Notes under the pieces: model-generated
The model's input: the letters and a program-made list of their open reading frames with translations, nothing else
Told to the model about the DNA's origin: nothing
Databases searched by the model: none
Source of the DNA: Emergomyces orientalis
Lineage: Eukaryota; Ascomycota; Eurotiomycetes; Onygenales; Ajellomycetaceae
Direction of reading: 5' to 3'
Length of the DNA stretch: 64,000 bases
Assembly: GCA_002110485.1 (NCBI GenBank)
Contig: MOWL01000089.1
Location: 434,001-498,000 of the forward strand
Position numbers and translations under genes: made by a program
In this document: positions 11,401-22,200 of the stretch, one piece after another
How positions within the stretch are numbered: the first letter of the stretch is position 1
How the letters are laid out: each line of letters starts with the position of its first letter

Positions 11401-13241
11401 ATCTTCAATTAGGATCCTGAGATTTGCCGCCGGGGACCTTGGGCCAACACTTTTGATGCTGTCAAAAATCTTTATATGTTCGGCAACTGTCAAATCGTCC
11501 CATAAGACATTTTTTTGCGGGCAGTACCCCAGTGTCCCTTGACTGTTCGGGTAGTCTATCACAATCTCTCCTGAAGAAATGGAATGTATCCCCGCAATAG
11601 CATCAAGTGTCGTGGACTTGCCACTTCCGTTTGCTCCTAGAAGCACCATGATTTCCCCTCGATATGCTTGAAGAGTTAGATCTTCTACCGCATGGACTGT
11701 AGTGAGATGTTTCCTAGTCATAAACAGTATCGCTCTTCGCACGAACGACGGTCGATATGTCTTGCTCATCCCGCTCAAGTGGACGGCAATGGGGGAGTTT
11801 GAGATTTTCGTTTTCCTGGAAGTGGAGGACTTGCCGTAAAAGCCTCGTTCAACGATCGCCCCCAAAAGTGGATAAATAACCGCCTGGAGTATTGCAAATA
11901 TCCAAAATACAATGGCGGGTAAAGTGGATGGGCTATTTGGGGCTGGACGTAGCAAGTTGGCTGCTTTTGTTTGACTCTCCCATCTCGCAACTGTAACGAT
12001 GAAATAAACGTAGTTCATCGGAGGGAATAGAAAGGAGAGCACTGCCATGACCCATGTAGTCACTTTTCCTGAAACCTGTGCTAGAATTGCGAGGACTAAG
12101 CTGACGATTACGGCTAGTATGCCACTCAGCTGCGCTTTTCTGAAAAAACCTCCAGTAAATACTGCAAAGGAAGTAAGCGATAGTCCGGAAAGCGTATTAA
12201 ATACGATTGGAATTATAACTGAGGTTTCGCGAAAAGCCATGGCTCCCAGAATCGTACCCATACCAACCCAGCCAGGACCATAAACAATGACAAAAGACAG
12301 GTGATGGGACGTTAGTCTTATCATTTGCCTTTGCCAACGCGCTTGATTAGGCATCATCGTATCTAGGAGGGCGGCCATACCGGTTTCTCGTTCAGTGGCG
12401 ATGAGACCTGTCGTTTGATACAGGACGCCGACCATGGAAATATAAAACGCAACAGCCAAAATATTGACGACATTGTTCATATACTTGGAATGAATATCGT
12501 CCTGTTGCTGCTCATGTGTCCTGGCAGTGAAAGGATATTCAAATACCGTTTTTGATGAGCCGCCGTTGCTGGATTTAAGCGTCCCGAGACGACTGATTGC
12601 AAAGTCGATGGAGTGTTGCAGCGGCAAGGTATATATTTGTGCGTCATTGTCATTGGCCTTTGTGTTGATCTTAGTCCCAAGTACCCCATCCGCTCGAATG
12701 GAATAGTTCCATCGACCACCACTGCCTTCGGAAGGAGAAGCGTAGAATACAGCAGCGCAGATACACTGAGAAGATCCCCTGAAGGAGCCGCGACACTCTG
12801 TGCGAAGCTCATTCTCGGTTTGAAATGTTTTGACCTGGATATTTGAATCTCGCAAAGGTGCCGTCACATTTTTAATGACCAGATCAATCTCACCCCCTGA
12901 GAATCCGCTGTTGACAAAGACGATCCGGTTACGTCCTCCCGATGCTCCGTCTACGGCGTGGGACAGAGTTCGAACCGGTCGCGGTTCTCCAATACCAAGT
13001 TGTGATGCTGGAAAGAAAAGATTCCGGGAGTAGGACCTGCTTTGAGTTAGCACAGTTACTTGCCGAGGGGGAAGGGGGAAGTGTCGCACAGGAAAATAAC
13101 AAAAAGAAGTGGTAAGAAAAGTGCCCGCAAAGGAGTCGACAGCCAATGTCTGTAGAGGGTGATAATCAGATTTTTGTGAGTTAAGGTCCAGACTTGACGC
13201 CAAATATGAGCCATGGAGGTCAGACTTTGACAAACTATCAA
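8485..13241 (-). CDS. ABCA-subfamily full ABC transporter, 2 exons, about 1560 aa
   Basis: Two half transporters in the order TMD1-NBD1-TMD2-NBD2, presumably exporting or flipping a lipid or hydrophobic compound across a membrane. NBD1 (roughly residues 490-700) shows GANGSGKST, LSGGQKRKL and VDEVSSGVD, with TTHFLDEAD as the H-loop. NBD2 (about 1250-1460) shows GPNGAGKST, LSGGNKRKL, LLLDEPSSGMD and TTHSMEEAD. The main frame from 13233 has a false N terminus. Exon 1 (13241 or 13214 to 13090) encodes WRQVWTLTHKNL and a hydrophobic helix. A 53-nt intron (13089-13037; donor GTGCGA, branch CTAAC, acceptor CAG) joins it to SYSRNLFFP, the expected ABCA continuation. The Met at 13214 (MAHIW) gives 1558 aa. 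NBD1 has Val where DEP usually has Pro. Both ATPase sites look intact. Substrate unknown. Confidence 0.92.
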
Positions 13242-13354
13242 ATTAGAGCATACGGTGAAGGTTAAAACAAATAGTAGAAAACAAAAAGAAGAAGGGGAAA
13301 AATAGAGAATTAGTGTATGTCACCTTTTATCTCAGGTGGATGCATGGGGGGTTC

Positions 13355-13364
13355 TTTTATATAG
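13355..13364 (-). promoter_or_regulatory. TATA-like box of the ABCA gene
   Basis: The minus strand reads TATATAAAAG about 115-150 bp upstream of the two candidate start codons, in AT-rich leader sequence. Confidence 0.45.
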
Positions 13365-13545
13365 GAAGCCCTCCGAGTTTCCGAGAGACGGGATTCCTCC
13401 TGGGGAGTACGTGTCTCTGTATTGGGATTTGAGGCTGAGCAGTATATTGAAAACAAAAGATTGTGTCAATCGTTGATGGTATCAAAGCACATCCAGCCCA
13501 TTGAGTTGACGGCAACAGCTTTTCGTCCAGAGGTATATATGCCAA

Positions 13546-13569
13546 GACACGGAAACGGGATTCCGTGTC
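13546..13569. promoter_or_regulatory. 24-bp palindrome with CGG-N10-CCG core upstream of ABCA
   Basis: GACACGGAA, six bases, then TTCCGTGTC: 9-bp perfect arms about 305-330 bp before the ABCA start. Inverted CGG/CCG triplets are the classical target form of dimeric Zn2Cys6 proteins. One arm contains the same TTCCGTGT that is doubled upstream of the neighbouring Zn2Cys6 gene. Confidence 0.5.
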
Positions 13570-13659
13570 GGGAGACGGAGGAGATATGACAATCAACATG
13601 GCAAGCCAAGTGGAGGTGTCTGGAAATTCATGATACCAAGACCCAATCAAAAATGGCGC

Positions 13660-13969
13660 CTTATGGCTGTAGTCCTCACGATCTAGTCCTCATGATCGTG
13701 TTGAACGATCGTGAGGAGCAGCTAACATGCAGCGCAGCGGAGGGCCAATGACGGTCCCATCGTCAGGGAGAGATGGTGCTTTCGTATGGCAGCCGTGTGT
13801 CTGCTCAGAGTGTGTGATCACATCTGGGATAGAGTCCCTACAAATAAGGAATGAAAACTAATAACCTGGCCATCAGCGATAGCCGTCAGCCTGTAATCAA
13901 CTCGTGTTTTGAGTCCGTGGACGGAACTACTATGGAAGGAGAAGGGCAGTGGAACATTGGAAGCATCTC
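13660..13969. other. Distal ABCA upstream region with inverted repeats
   Basis: Contains inverted CCTCACGATC and GATCGTGAGG (about 13674-13714) and TCCGTGGACGGA (about 13913-13924). No gene is supported; the minus frame at 13357-13650 has no recognisable content. Confidence 0.35.
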
Positions 13970-14258
13970 TGTGACAGGCTACGCCCGATTAATAGACCAT
14001 TCCGCTACGCCCCCGCTACGCCTCTGAAAGCGTACACTCCATGGTTTCTCCGCTCCGAAAGCTCCGATTCCTGAACTAACCCCCTTATTGGAGCTTCTAT
14101 TCTTCCACCCAGAGCTCCACTCAGAGCTTCACTGTGTACATGTATAAATTCCTGTCTCTGACAAATTTCTCTTTCTTTTCTCTTCTTTCCTTAATGTTTT
14201 CTATTTTGTTATATAAGATCTATATTAGTGCCGAGCTCTTCGGCGTAGGCCCATTACA
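13970..14258 (+). repeat. Left 289-bp LTR
   Basis: Starts TGTGACAGGCTACGCC and ends GGCCCATTACA. It aligns end to end with 18385-18673; the differences seen are almost all C/T or G/A. Confidence 0.85.
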
Positions 14259-14472
14259 CTTAGAAAACATTCATCATATTCTTATGAGGAATGATTATTT
14301 GATTATTCAAATGTGTAACAATGTGTAAAAAATAAAGAAGATAACTAGCTAGCAGTCATTGAATCTCTACTAGATAGAAGAAGCTTGCTTATCAATTATC
14401 TTGACCCTGCAACTAGATCTCACAAAAGAGATGTATTAGCAAAAGACTCAAGAGTTCTGATACTTCAGATGT

Positions 14473-14640
14473 ATGAAGTTTTCATACAAATACACTTTCT
14501 TCAAACTCAACAAATTCCTTAACACAGAGACAGAACCCCTAGTCCCAACATCTGAAGCAACCATGTCTGCTGACAACACAGGTGAACCCTCAATGGCAAA
14601 CTTTGCCAAGGTGCCACCATGGCTTCAAACAATGTTGCAA
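14473..14640 (+). pseudogene. Gag N-terminal fragment of the Gypsy remnant
   Basis: An open stretch holding SADNTGEPSMANFAKVPPWL, a form seen at Gag starts. It is interrupted at about 14640 where LINE reverse transcriptase sequence begins. The ATG at 14619 of this fragment opens the LINE frame by chance. Confidence 0.5.
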
Positions 14641-16967
14641 AGTCTTATAGAATTATATCACTTTTGAATTGCTTGGGAAAAATTCTTGAAAAAATAATAG
14701 CAACAAGATTATCATATCTAGGCTCAATCACTGATTTATTATATAATGATCAAATGGGTGGCAGAAAACAGAATTCTGCAATAGATACAGTTTTATCAAT
14801 AATTCATGATATTCAAATGGCAAAAAATGAAGGCTTAGTTACAACAGCTGCTTTTATTGATATAAAAGGTGCTTTTGATCATGTTTCAAAGAATAAGCTA
14901 ATAATTATTCTTCAAGAGATGAAACTACCAAAAGCATTAATAAAGTGGGTTATATGTTTTATGTCAAAAAGATATATTCAACTACTTTTTGACTCATTAA
15001 AGCAAGATATTACTGAAATTGAAATAGAAGTTCCTCAGGGGTCTCCAGTCTCACCAATTCTATTTGCTATATATACAAAAAATCTATTCAAAGATAGAGA
15101 AATGGAGATAGTGAGATCTTCTAGCTATGTTGATGATATAGATCTGATTTTCAGCTCAAGAACAATAAAAGAAAATTGTGAAAATATTGAAAAAGCTGTG
15201 CAAGAGATATTTAATAGAGGAGATTTAAACCTAATTCAATTTGATATGAAAAAAACTGAATTAATTCACTTTTTTCCAAAAAGATATGAAAAGGAAATAA
15301 GTTTAAATCTATTAAATCAAGAAATAAAGCCTAAATCAGTTGTAAGATGGCTAGGAATCTGGCTGGATTCAAAACTCAATTTTAAATCTCATATTCAAAA
15401 AAGAATGGCTCAAGCTGAAAGAGTTTTAAATAGTATAATACAACTTTCTAATACTGAAAGGGGTTTATCATTTCAAGCTATGAGACAGCTATACATTGCA
15501 TGTATAGCATCTATTTCTGATTATGGTGTTCAGATATGGTGGAAGAACCAGAAACACTTCATAGATAAGTTTCAAAAATTGCAGAATACAGCTTTAAGAA
15601 GAATTCTGGGAGCTTTCAAAACCTCTCCATGTAGAGCTATGGAAATAGAAGCTTCTATATCACCTCCTGAAATAAGATTTGAGAAGATATGCAAGAATTA
15701 TGCACTGAGAATCATGAAAATGCCAGATATTCATTCAATTAGAAAAAGAATATCTACATCTTATCCTCCAATTCAATCTGGAAATGACTTAGATTGGAAT
15801 AGATATCTAGATTGGAATGAAAGTCAAGAAAATCAAGAAAATGAGAGAAATAGAAAAAAAATCCCTTCTCAACTATATAGAGTATGCTCAATGATTAAAA
15901 ATGAGTTCTCCTCATTAAATATTGAAAAGATTGAACACAAAAAGCTATATCCATGGAAAGAAAAACTAGGCTCAATGATTTCAATTGAAATAAGCGCATT
16001 ATCAAAACCAGAAGAAGCTGAGAATCATAGAAGAATAATAGAGAAAATTGATTTTAAAAAGTCAATTCTAATCTATTCAGATGGTTCAATGAATGAAAAT
16101 AAAGGCCTAGGAGCTGGAATAGCATATACAGAAGATAATTACAAATATACATCAGATTCATGGAATATTGGAAATGAATGTGAAGTATTTGATGCTGAAT
16201 TATATGCTATTATGAAAGCTTTTAAACTGATAGAAATAAAAGCTTCAAAAAGAAAAGATATGAAAGAAGCATGGATTTTTTCAGATAGTCAAGCAGCTTT
16301 GAAAAGAATTCAAAAAAATGAAATTCATAATGGTCAAATGAATATAGAAGTAATTCTAAAGATATGCAAAAGAATTCAATTAAAATATAAGACAAAGATA
16401 TATCTGAGCTGGGTTCCTGCTCATATAAATATACATGGAAATGAGCTTGCTGATGAAGCAGCAAAGAAAGGAACAGAACTAAATATTGCAAGTTCAAAAA
16501 TAGTTTCATGGTCTTTTATTAAAAGAAAGATAAAAGAGAATTGCTTAGAAAAATGGCATAAAATATGGGAAAAACAAAGAAAAAGTCCTCACTATCTTAG
16601 ATTTGAAACTAAACCTAAATGGAAATCATGCTCTATTAAGTGCAAGAAGAAGCTTTTCTCCTCAATCATTCAATTGAAACTAGGTCATGGCTATTTCAAA
16701 TCTTATTTGAAAAGAATATCTGATATTGAAAGTGAAAATTGTGAATATTGTGACTCTCTTGAAGACCCAGAACATATCTTAATGAATTGCTCATTAAATC
16801 AAGAACTTAGAGCTGAACTGAGATATAAATATAAGCTGAGAGAAATGAATATGAAACTACTATTTTCAACTGAAATAGGCAGTCAATATTTAATTGATTT
16901 TCTCAATGAAACTCAAATAGCTACTAGAAATCAATTCTATTTCAAAGATGAAAATATAAATGAATGA
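14619..16967 (+). CDS. LINE reverse transcriptase and RNase H, uninterrupted, N-terminally truncated
   Basis: 782 codons without a stop; the first about eight derive from the host Gypsy gag. The RT starts near YRIISLLNCLGK, continues through a QGSPVSPILF motif (about residue 140) and the catalytic SYVDD (about 170). RNase H (about 485-615) has YSDGSMNENK, an Asp-Ala-Glu-Leu segment, FSDSQAALK and WVPAHINIHGNELADEAA. A C-terminal CX2C...HX4C knuckle is near 730. Codons are strongly A/T-ending, and Lys, Ile and Asn are frequent. Unlike all neighbouring elements it has kept its Trp codons as TGG, so it is either recent or escaped the mutation process. It is probably not mobile because the 5' part is missing. 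Confidence 0.85.
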   Translation: MASNNVAKSYRIISLLNCLGKILEKIIATRLSYLGSITDLLYNDQMGGRKQNSAIDTVLSIIHDIQMAKNEGLVTTAAFIDIKGAFDHVSKNKLIIILQEMKLPKALIKWVICFMSKRYIQLLFDSLKQDITEIEIEVPQGSPVSPILFAIYTKNLFKDREMEIVRSSSYVDDIDLIFSSRTIKENCENIEKAVQEIFNRGDLNLIQFDMKKTELIHFFPKRYEKEISLNLLNQEIKPKSVVRWLGIWLDSKLNFKSHIQKRMAQAERVLNSIIQLSNTERGLSFQAMRQLYIACIASISDYGVQIWWKNQKHFIDKFQKLQNTALRRILGAFKTSPCRAMEIEASISPPEIRFEKICKNYALRIMKMPDIHSIRKRISTSYPPIQSGNDLDWNRYLDWNESQENQENERNRKKIPSQLYRVCSMIKNEFSSLNIEKIEHKKLYPWKEKLGSMISIEISALSKPEEAENHRRIIEKIDFKKSILIYSDGSMNENKGLGAGIAYTEDNYKYTSDSWNIGNECEVFDAELYAIMKAFKLIEIKASKRKDMKEAWIFSDSQAALKRIQKNEIHNGQMNIEVILKICKRIQLKYKTKIYLSWVPAHINIHGNELADEAAKKGTELNIASSKIVSWSFIKRKIKENCLEKWHKIWEKQRKSPHYLRFETKPKWKSCSIKCKKKLFSSIIQLKLGHGYFKSYLKRISDIESENCEYCDSLEDPEHILMNCSLNQELRAELRYKYKLREMNMKLLFSTEIGSQYLIDFLNETQIATRNQFYFKDENINE

Positions 16968-17370
16968 GAATCTGAAATATTCTTTATAAAAACTGCTAGA
17001 TATTATATAATATCTCACTATTTCTTTTGTGTTAGAGTCTGTCTTTTATTTCCTTTGTATTCATGTCATGAGTTATTTTGTCTATCATTAATTTATTTTC
17101 TTTGTAATCACTTGAAAATTATATGAAAAAAAGAGAATATAAATAATCTTCAAAGATATTTATAAATAAATAAATAAAAAAAAGAAAAATCAATTTGCTG
17201 ACTATTCTGGGCTGGAATTCAAGTATTGCAAGTGCTATTTGTTTGAAGAAAAAATGTATAGTAATTAGTGTTAAAGTTAGAAAAATCCTGAGACTCTTTG
17301 AGTCTCAGGTAGATATCATAGTCTCTGACTGCATATATATCTATAATTGAAGAATAATAATAATAATAGC
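14642..17370 (+). mobile_element. LINE-1w: 5'-truncated AT-rich LINE
   Basis: Starts inside the RT domain, so ORF1, the endonuclease and the RT N terminus are missing, as expected from incomplete reverse transcription. The open frame is followed by an AT-rich 3' UTR with an A-rich stretch (17150-17190), a perfect hairpin (17287-17309) and a tail of AAT repeats (about 17351-17369). Target duplications could not be defined. Its base composition is far more AT-rich than that of the LINEs at 36-47 kb. Confidence 0.75.
17287..17309. other. Perfect 10-bp stem-loop in the LINE 3' UTR
   Basis: CCTGAGACTC-TTT-GAGTCTCAGG, about 45 bp upstream of the AAT-repeat tail. In some LINE clades a 3' hairpin plus a microsatellite tail is the template signal for the RT. 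That role here is inferred. Confidence 0.5.
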
Positions 17371-17399
17371 AAGAGTGTGATATTGAAACCCTGCAAGAA

Positions 17400-18357
17400 A
17401 ATGAATGCTGAATGAGTCATCAAAGTCTTTCTACAAAGCTCATTCTACCAAATGCACGGCTTATCAAGGTCAATAGTATCAGATCAAGATTGTCAATTTG
17501 TAGAAGCTCTCTGAATAAGAATCTGTCAGGTTCTCAAAATCACATGCCATCTGTCAACCACCTATCACCCAGAGACTGATGGTGCATCAGAGTGAACAAT
17601 TCAAACAGTGAAGAATTATCTCTGCAAGTTCTGCAACTACTCACAGAATGACTGGCACGACCTCCTTCTGCACGCCAAAGTTGCTATTAACAGCTGAGAC
17701 ACAGTCTCAACAGGTGTGAGCTCATTCTTTCTTACACACAGCTATCACATGAAAATACTCAATCTTCTAGAACTCATGCAGCTCACACCAAATCCTTACA
17801 GCTCAGTCCAAATCGCGGACAATATAGTAATGAAGCTCTGAGACACCTGTGACTGGACAGAAGCCTTCATGATGAGCGCGAAGCAGGATCAAGAAGATCA
17901 AGCTAACATACAATAAGACTCTGCTGAACAGTATAAGATAGAAGACCTCATGTGGTTAAACCTCAGAAACATATGAACCACACACTCATCACGCACGCTA
18001 GATTACCGCCACGCGAAATACAAAGTTGTGGAAGTCCTAGGCAGCCACAACTACCACCTTAACACTCTGTCTGGGATCCACAACATTTTTCATATGAGCT
18101 TGCTGCACTGTGCTGTCACTGACCCATTCCCTTCTCAACTGACATCCGACTGGCAACCGCTAGGGATCATAGGAGAAGACAACAAACTTGAATGAGAGAT
18201 AGAAGACATTCTAGACAAAAGACCCTGTGGCCGCGGCTGACAATATCTCATGAAATGGGTCGGCTACAATCGCCTGACCTGGACCCCAGGCTCCGCGCTG
18301 TCCGAAACAGCGGCCCTTGAACGATGGGAATAACGCGCCCACGACCCTGCCACTTAA
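17400..18357 (+). pseudogene. Integrase C-terminal half and chromodomain of the Gypsy remnant
   Basis: The frame reads through an integrase core end (IVSDQDCQFVEAL, STTYHPETDGASE), the GPY-like region (YKVVEVLGSHNYHLNT) and a chromodomain (EDILDKRPCGRG, QYLMKWVGYNRLTW). At least six stops fall at positions expected to be Trp and all read TGA. Two others are TAA at likely Gln or Asn positions. Confidence 0.75.
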
Positions 18358-18384
18358 CCCTCACTCTGCGAAAGGGGGGGCTAA

Positions 18385-18673
18385 TGTGACAGGCTACGCC
18401 CGATTAATAGACCATTCCGCTACGCCCCCGCTACGCCTCTGAAAGCGTACACTCCATGGTTTCTCCACTCCGAAAGCTCTGATTCCCAAACTAACCCTCT
18501 TATCAGAGCTTCTATTCTTCCGCCCAGAGCTTCACTCAGAGCTTCACTGTATACACATATAAATCTCTGTCTCTGATGAATTTCTCTTTCTTTTCTCTTC
18601 TTTCCTTAACATTTTCTATTTTGTTATATAAGACCTATATTAGTGCCGAGCTCTTCGGCGTAGGCCCGTTACA
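18385..18673 (+). repeat. Right 289-bp LTR with polypurine tract
   Basis: TGTGACAGG...GTTACA. It is preceded by GCGAAAGGGGGGGCTAA (18368-18384), a clear polypurine tract, so this is a true 3' LTR for plus-strand coding sequence. Confidence 0.85.
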
Positions 18674-18676
18674 CAT

Positions 18677-18796
18677 TTCCTATTCTATATATACATTTGA
18701 ATCTATCAATACAATTTCGCGTATCTATCTTCTCACACTGTTCCAATCCCTTCACGGCTAGAATATACATACTATATTCACTACGCCATTACATAG
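18677..18796 (+). repeat. LTR-2 fragment, 3' part
   Basis: From CCTATTCTATATATACATTTG to CGCCATTACA it matches the last about 120 bp of LTR-2 (compare 49748-49866). The 289-bp LTR joins it at 18674, so that element had entered an LTR-2 copy. Confidence 0.65.
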
Positions 18797-19023
18797 TAGA
18801 TGTTTATATAGAAGTGTAGTAAGATTGGTCTGTAGAGTAGTAGTAGTCTGTTTGAGAGTTTTAACCGCAGATTATTCTTTGGCAAAGTTGATTTGAATGT
18901 ATTTAGAAAATCTCATTTAAAAATAGAAATGTATTTCTAATTGTATTTGAATTGGATTGGCGCAGTAGTTGCACCCGGGCTCATAACTATGAGAGATTTT
19001 TATATAATAGAATGTTCACATAC

Positions 19024-19229
19024 TGTAAGGGGCGAGCAATTAGGTATGAAAGAACTATATTGTGTCTAATATACAAGAAGAAAAGCTTAAGAAAGAAAAG
19101 AGAAAGAAAAGAAAGAAGTGCAAAGAGTGTGTAGTAAAGTGTGCACAGATTGCAAGCGAGGGCTAGCCACTAGCGCGGGAGCCGGCTAGCCCAAGTCCAC
19201 ATAATCATATAGAGGTTCAACCCCTGACA
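19024..19229 (-). repeat. 3' LTR of Gypsy-C
   Basis: 206 bp with TG...CA ends; it carries the palindrome GGGGTTCAACCCC (about 19212-19224; the first G is A here) beside one terminus. Confidence 0.8.
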
Positions 19230-19261
19230 TTACCCCTCTCCTCCTCTTCCATGGTCCTCTG

Positions 19262-22200
19262 CAGGTAGTCATCAAGAGCCTGAGTCTTCTTCATTAGAGA
19301 TGTCTTTATTCAGATGAAAGCAGTTCAGCTCACTCATTTGATCAGATAATGCTTCTGACAGTATCTAATCTTCTTCTTAAGGATTTTCTCAACATAGTAC
19401 TTCTCGTGCCCATCAACATCTATGGCCGGTGGTTGGGGTTCATGGCAGATTTGGGATGGCAGTGGGTCTCCAGCGGCGGGACGAAGTAAATCCACATGAA
19501 AAACATTATAAATCCCAGATAGCATGTTTAATTGATAGACATGAGAGTCAATTCTCTCTATTATCTTGAACTTTCTATTCTGAACATCCAGCTTCTTTGA
19601 AGACTGAAGTGTAGACACATTCTTCAAATTCAGTCAGACAGTGTCATTAACTCTGTATTTCAGAGTGGTATCTTGATGATGATTAGTCTGGAGTTCATGT
19701 TCCTGCTGGGCATTTGTCATTGAAGTCTGGGCCCAGGTTGCTGCATCTTTTAGCTTTGCTAGAATTAATTCTGCTTGCTCAATTGAGTTTCAAGAACTCT
19801 CAGAGACTGAAGTGTTCTCTTTCAGCTGTAGCAGATTTAAATTATACTCATGCATCAAGAAGAATGGGCTCACACCAGTGATTACTGAGTTTCTATCATT
19901 CATGACTAATTCAGCAGATACTAAACATCCTGACCAGTCATTCTGTGCAAAGTTTGTGAACTTTCTGATATAGGTCTTCAATGACTGATTTGCTTGTTCT
20001 GTGAACCCATCTGTCTCTGAGTGATAGGCTGTGAAGAGATGTCTGATGATGCCTAACTTCTTGCATACATGTGATCAAAGAGTCTCAACAAACTGCATTT
20101 CACAGTCTGAGACTATAGCTGACAGCACACCATGCTTTCTATAGAAGCAGTTGATAAAGACATTAGCTAGTGTCTCAGCATCTATTTTCTTACAGAGTTC
20201 AATTATCATGCCCTTGCTCAGACGGTCTGTGATCACCATGATATTAGTGAATTCATCAGACTCTGAAAGTTTCATAATGAAGTCAATGGAGATTTCTCTC
20301 CATATTTGATCTGATATGAGCAGAGGCTTTAGCAGGCCATGTCAATGCTTCTTCCATGCTGTGTTTGCTCTACAAATGTTGCAATTGTGGGTGAAGATTC
20401 TCACATCTTGAGCACAGTTAGGCCAAAAGTAGTCTCAGGCAAGGATTCAGTACATGGCCTCTTGTCCGGGGTGTTCTGTCATCACTGAATCATGGATTTT
20501 CTGTAGTATTCTGGTTCATAGAGGTTCAGAGTCTGGGACTCACTTCCATTCTCTAAAGCAGAGATATTCATTTTCAATACTACATTCTGTCACTGAGACC
20601 TTGATTTTTAATCATGAAGAGAACTTCTGAGAGCTGCTGCAAATAATCTATTTCAGCTTCTTGAGTGTGTTGTCATTCTTTTTAGCCTGAGTTCATTCTT
20701 CAGTGAGGGTGCGTTCTTCTATGAGCAGAGCTGATGCTGTGATTGGCACTGCACTAACAGGTTGAAGTTCACATGGGGGTTGGGGAACATCTGAGAAAGG
20801 CTTCCCCAGACCTGTTCTGTCAATCATCAAGAAGCATTTAACTGGCTGTAGCATTTGAAATTCCCTGTAGGCATGTCTCTCGTTGTCTTGGCCACTTGGT
20901 AGGTCCTGGTCCCGGCGGGATAGGGCGTCCGCGGCAGCGTTGTCCTTACCGGGCCGATACGCCAATTCAAAATTGAAACGGCTCAGGAACTGAGCCCAGT
21001 GTACTTGCCATTCTGAGAGCTTCTGTGAGGTCATGAAGTACTCTAGATTCTTGTGATCAGTAATGATCTTGAACTTGTCAGTACTTCTTAACTGAGAGTC
21101 TCATTCTTTCAAGCATCTGATTACAGCAAGCAATTTCTTATCATGAATTTCATAGTTGTATTCAGTGAGTATGTTCTTCTTAGAGAAGAAGGCACATGGT
21201 CTCAGCAGTTTATCATCATTATACTGAGAGAGTACTTCTTCAGTAACATAATCAGAGAAATCTGTTTCAACAACTATTTCATAATTAGAGAAGAACTGTA
21301 GCAATATTGATACAGAAATAAACATTTTTTTAAACAGTTCAAAAACCTGATTCACTTTCTTGAATCAGTTAAACTTTATGTCCTTTTTGATGAGTTCTGT
21401 GAGAGAGGCCATGATTTTTGAGAAATTCTGTATAAATCTTCTATAAAAGTTTGTGAATTCTATGAACTTGCAGACATTTTTAACTGTAGTGAGAGCTTGT
21501 CATTTCATAATTATCTGAATCTTCTCTGAATTCATGCTCACACCTTTTCCAGTCTCTATAATAAATTCTAGATACTTGATGAATTGAACCTTGAAGTCAC
21601 ACTTGTCTATATCAATCTGAAGACCAGTCTTATGTAACTTGATAAATACCTTTTCAACATGTTGGCGGTGTTGCTTAAGACTGCCTGAGATGAAAATCAA
21701 GATATCATCAATATAGACAGATACAAACTCATTCAGATATTCATGTAGAGCTCAATTGATGTACTTCTGAAAGATGCTAGAGGCATTTGCTAATTCAAAG
21801 AAAGTTATCAGTCATTCATAGAGCTCATATTGAGTTCTGAAGACTGTCTTCCATTCATCATCTTCTGCAATGCGAAGCCTGTGAAAGGCTGCAGTAACAT
21901 CAAGCTTTGTAAATCATTTTGTCTTGTCAATACATTCTAGAGTCTCATTGATTAATGGGAGAGAGTATCTGTCCTTGCGAGTGATTGCATTCAAGCCATA
22001 GTAGTCTACACAGAATCATAGGCCACTCTCTGGTTTCCGAGCAAAGAGCACAGGGGCTGCTGCCGGTGAATTACTCACTTGTATGAAGCCTTTATCCAAA
22101 TAATCCAGTAGCGTTTTCCATAGAACAAGAAGTTCATTCTGAGACATATTGTAGAGAGAGTCTCAAGATAATTGAGTCTCTTTTTCATTCTTATTTTTCA

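Larger units (their letters stand above)
13970..18673 (+). mobile_element. Gypsy remnant with 289-bp LTRs, split by a LINE
   Basis: Two closely similar 289-bp LTRs enclose the gag start (14473-14640), an inserted LINE (14642-17370), and an integrase-chromodomain remnant (17400-18357) with a polypurine tract. Protease and RT are missing. The flanks do not form a target duplication: ATCTC lies left of the first LTR and CATTT right of the second. The right flank is LTR-2 sequence and the left flank is not, which suggests recombination between separate insertions. Confidence 0.75.

Noticed and set aside
13357..13650. 97-aa minus-strand frame upstream of the ABCA gene
   Set aside because: No recognisable motif. 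It overlaps the palindromic promoter region and a TATA-like box.
14473..14667. Independent 64-aa gene before the LINE
   Set aside because: It is the start of a Gypsy Gag interrupted by the LINE, and its last codons are LINE sequence.
17400..18357. TGA read as Trp, suggesting a mitochondrial genetic code
   Set aside because: Host genes in the same window use TGG for Trp and have spliceosomal introns, and the elements also contain frameshifts and some TAA/TAG. Mutation explains the pattern better than recoding.
13970..18673. A single intact insertion event for the 289-bp LTR pair
   Set aside because: Flanks ATCTC and CATTT do not match and only the right flank is LTR-2 sequence, so recombination or separate events are more likely.
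19212..19229. tRNA T-arm or Pol III B box in the Gypsy-C LTR
   Set aside because: The GGGGTTCAACCCC palindrome (one base changed in this copy) has no A box or cloverleaf around it and forms part of an LTR terminus in three copies.
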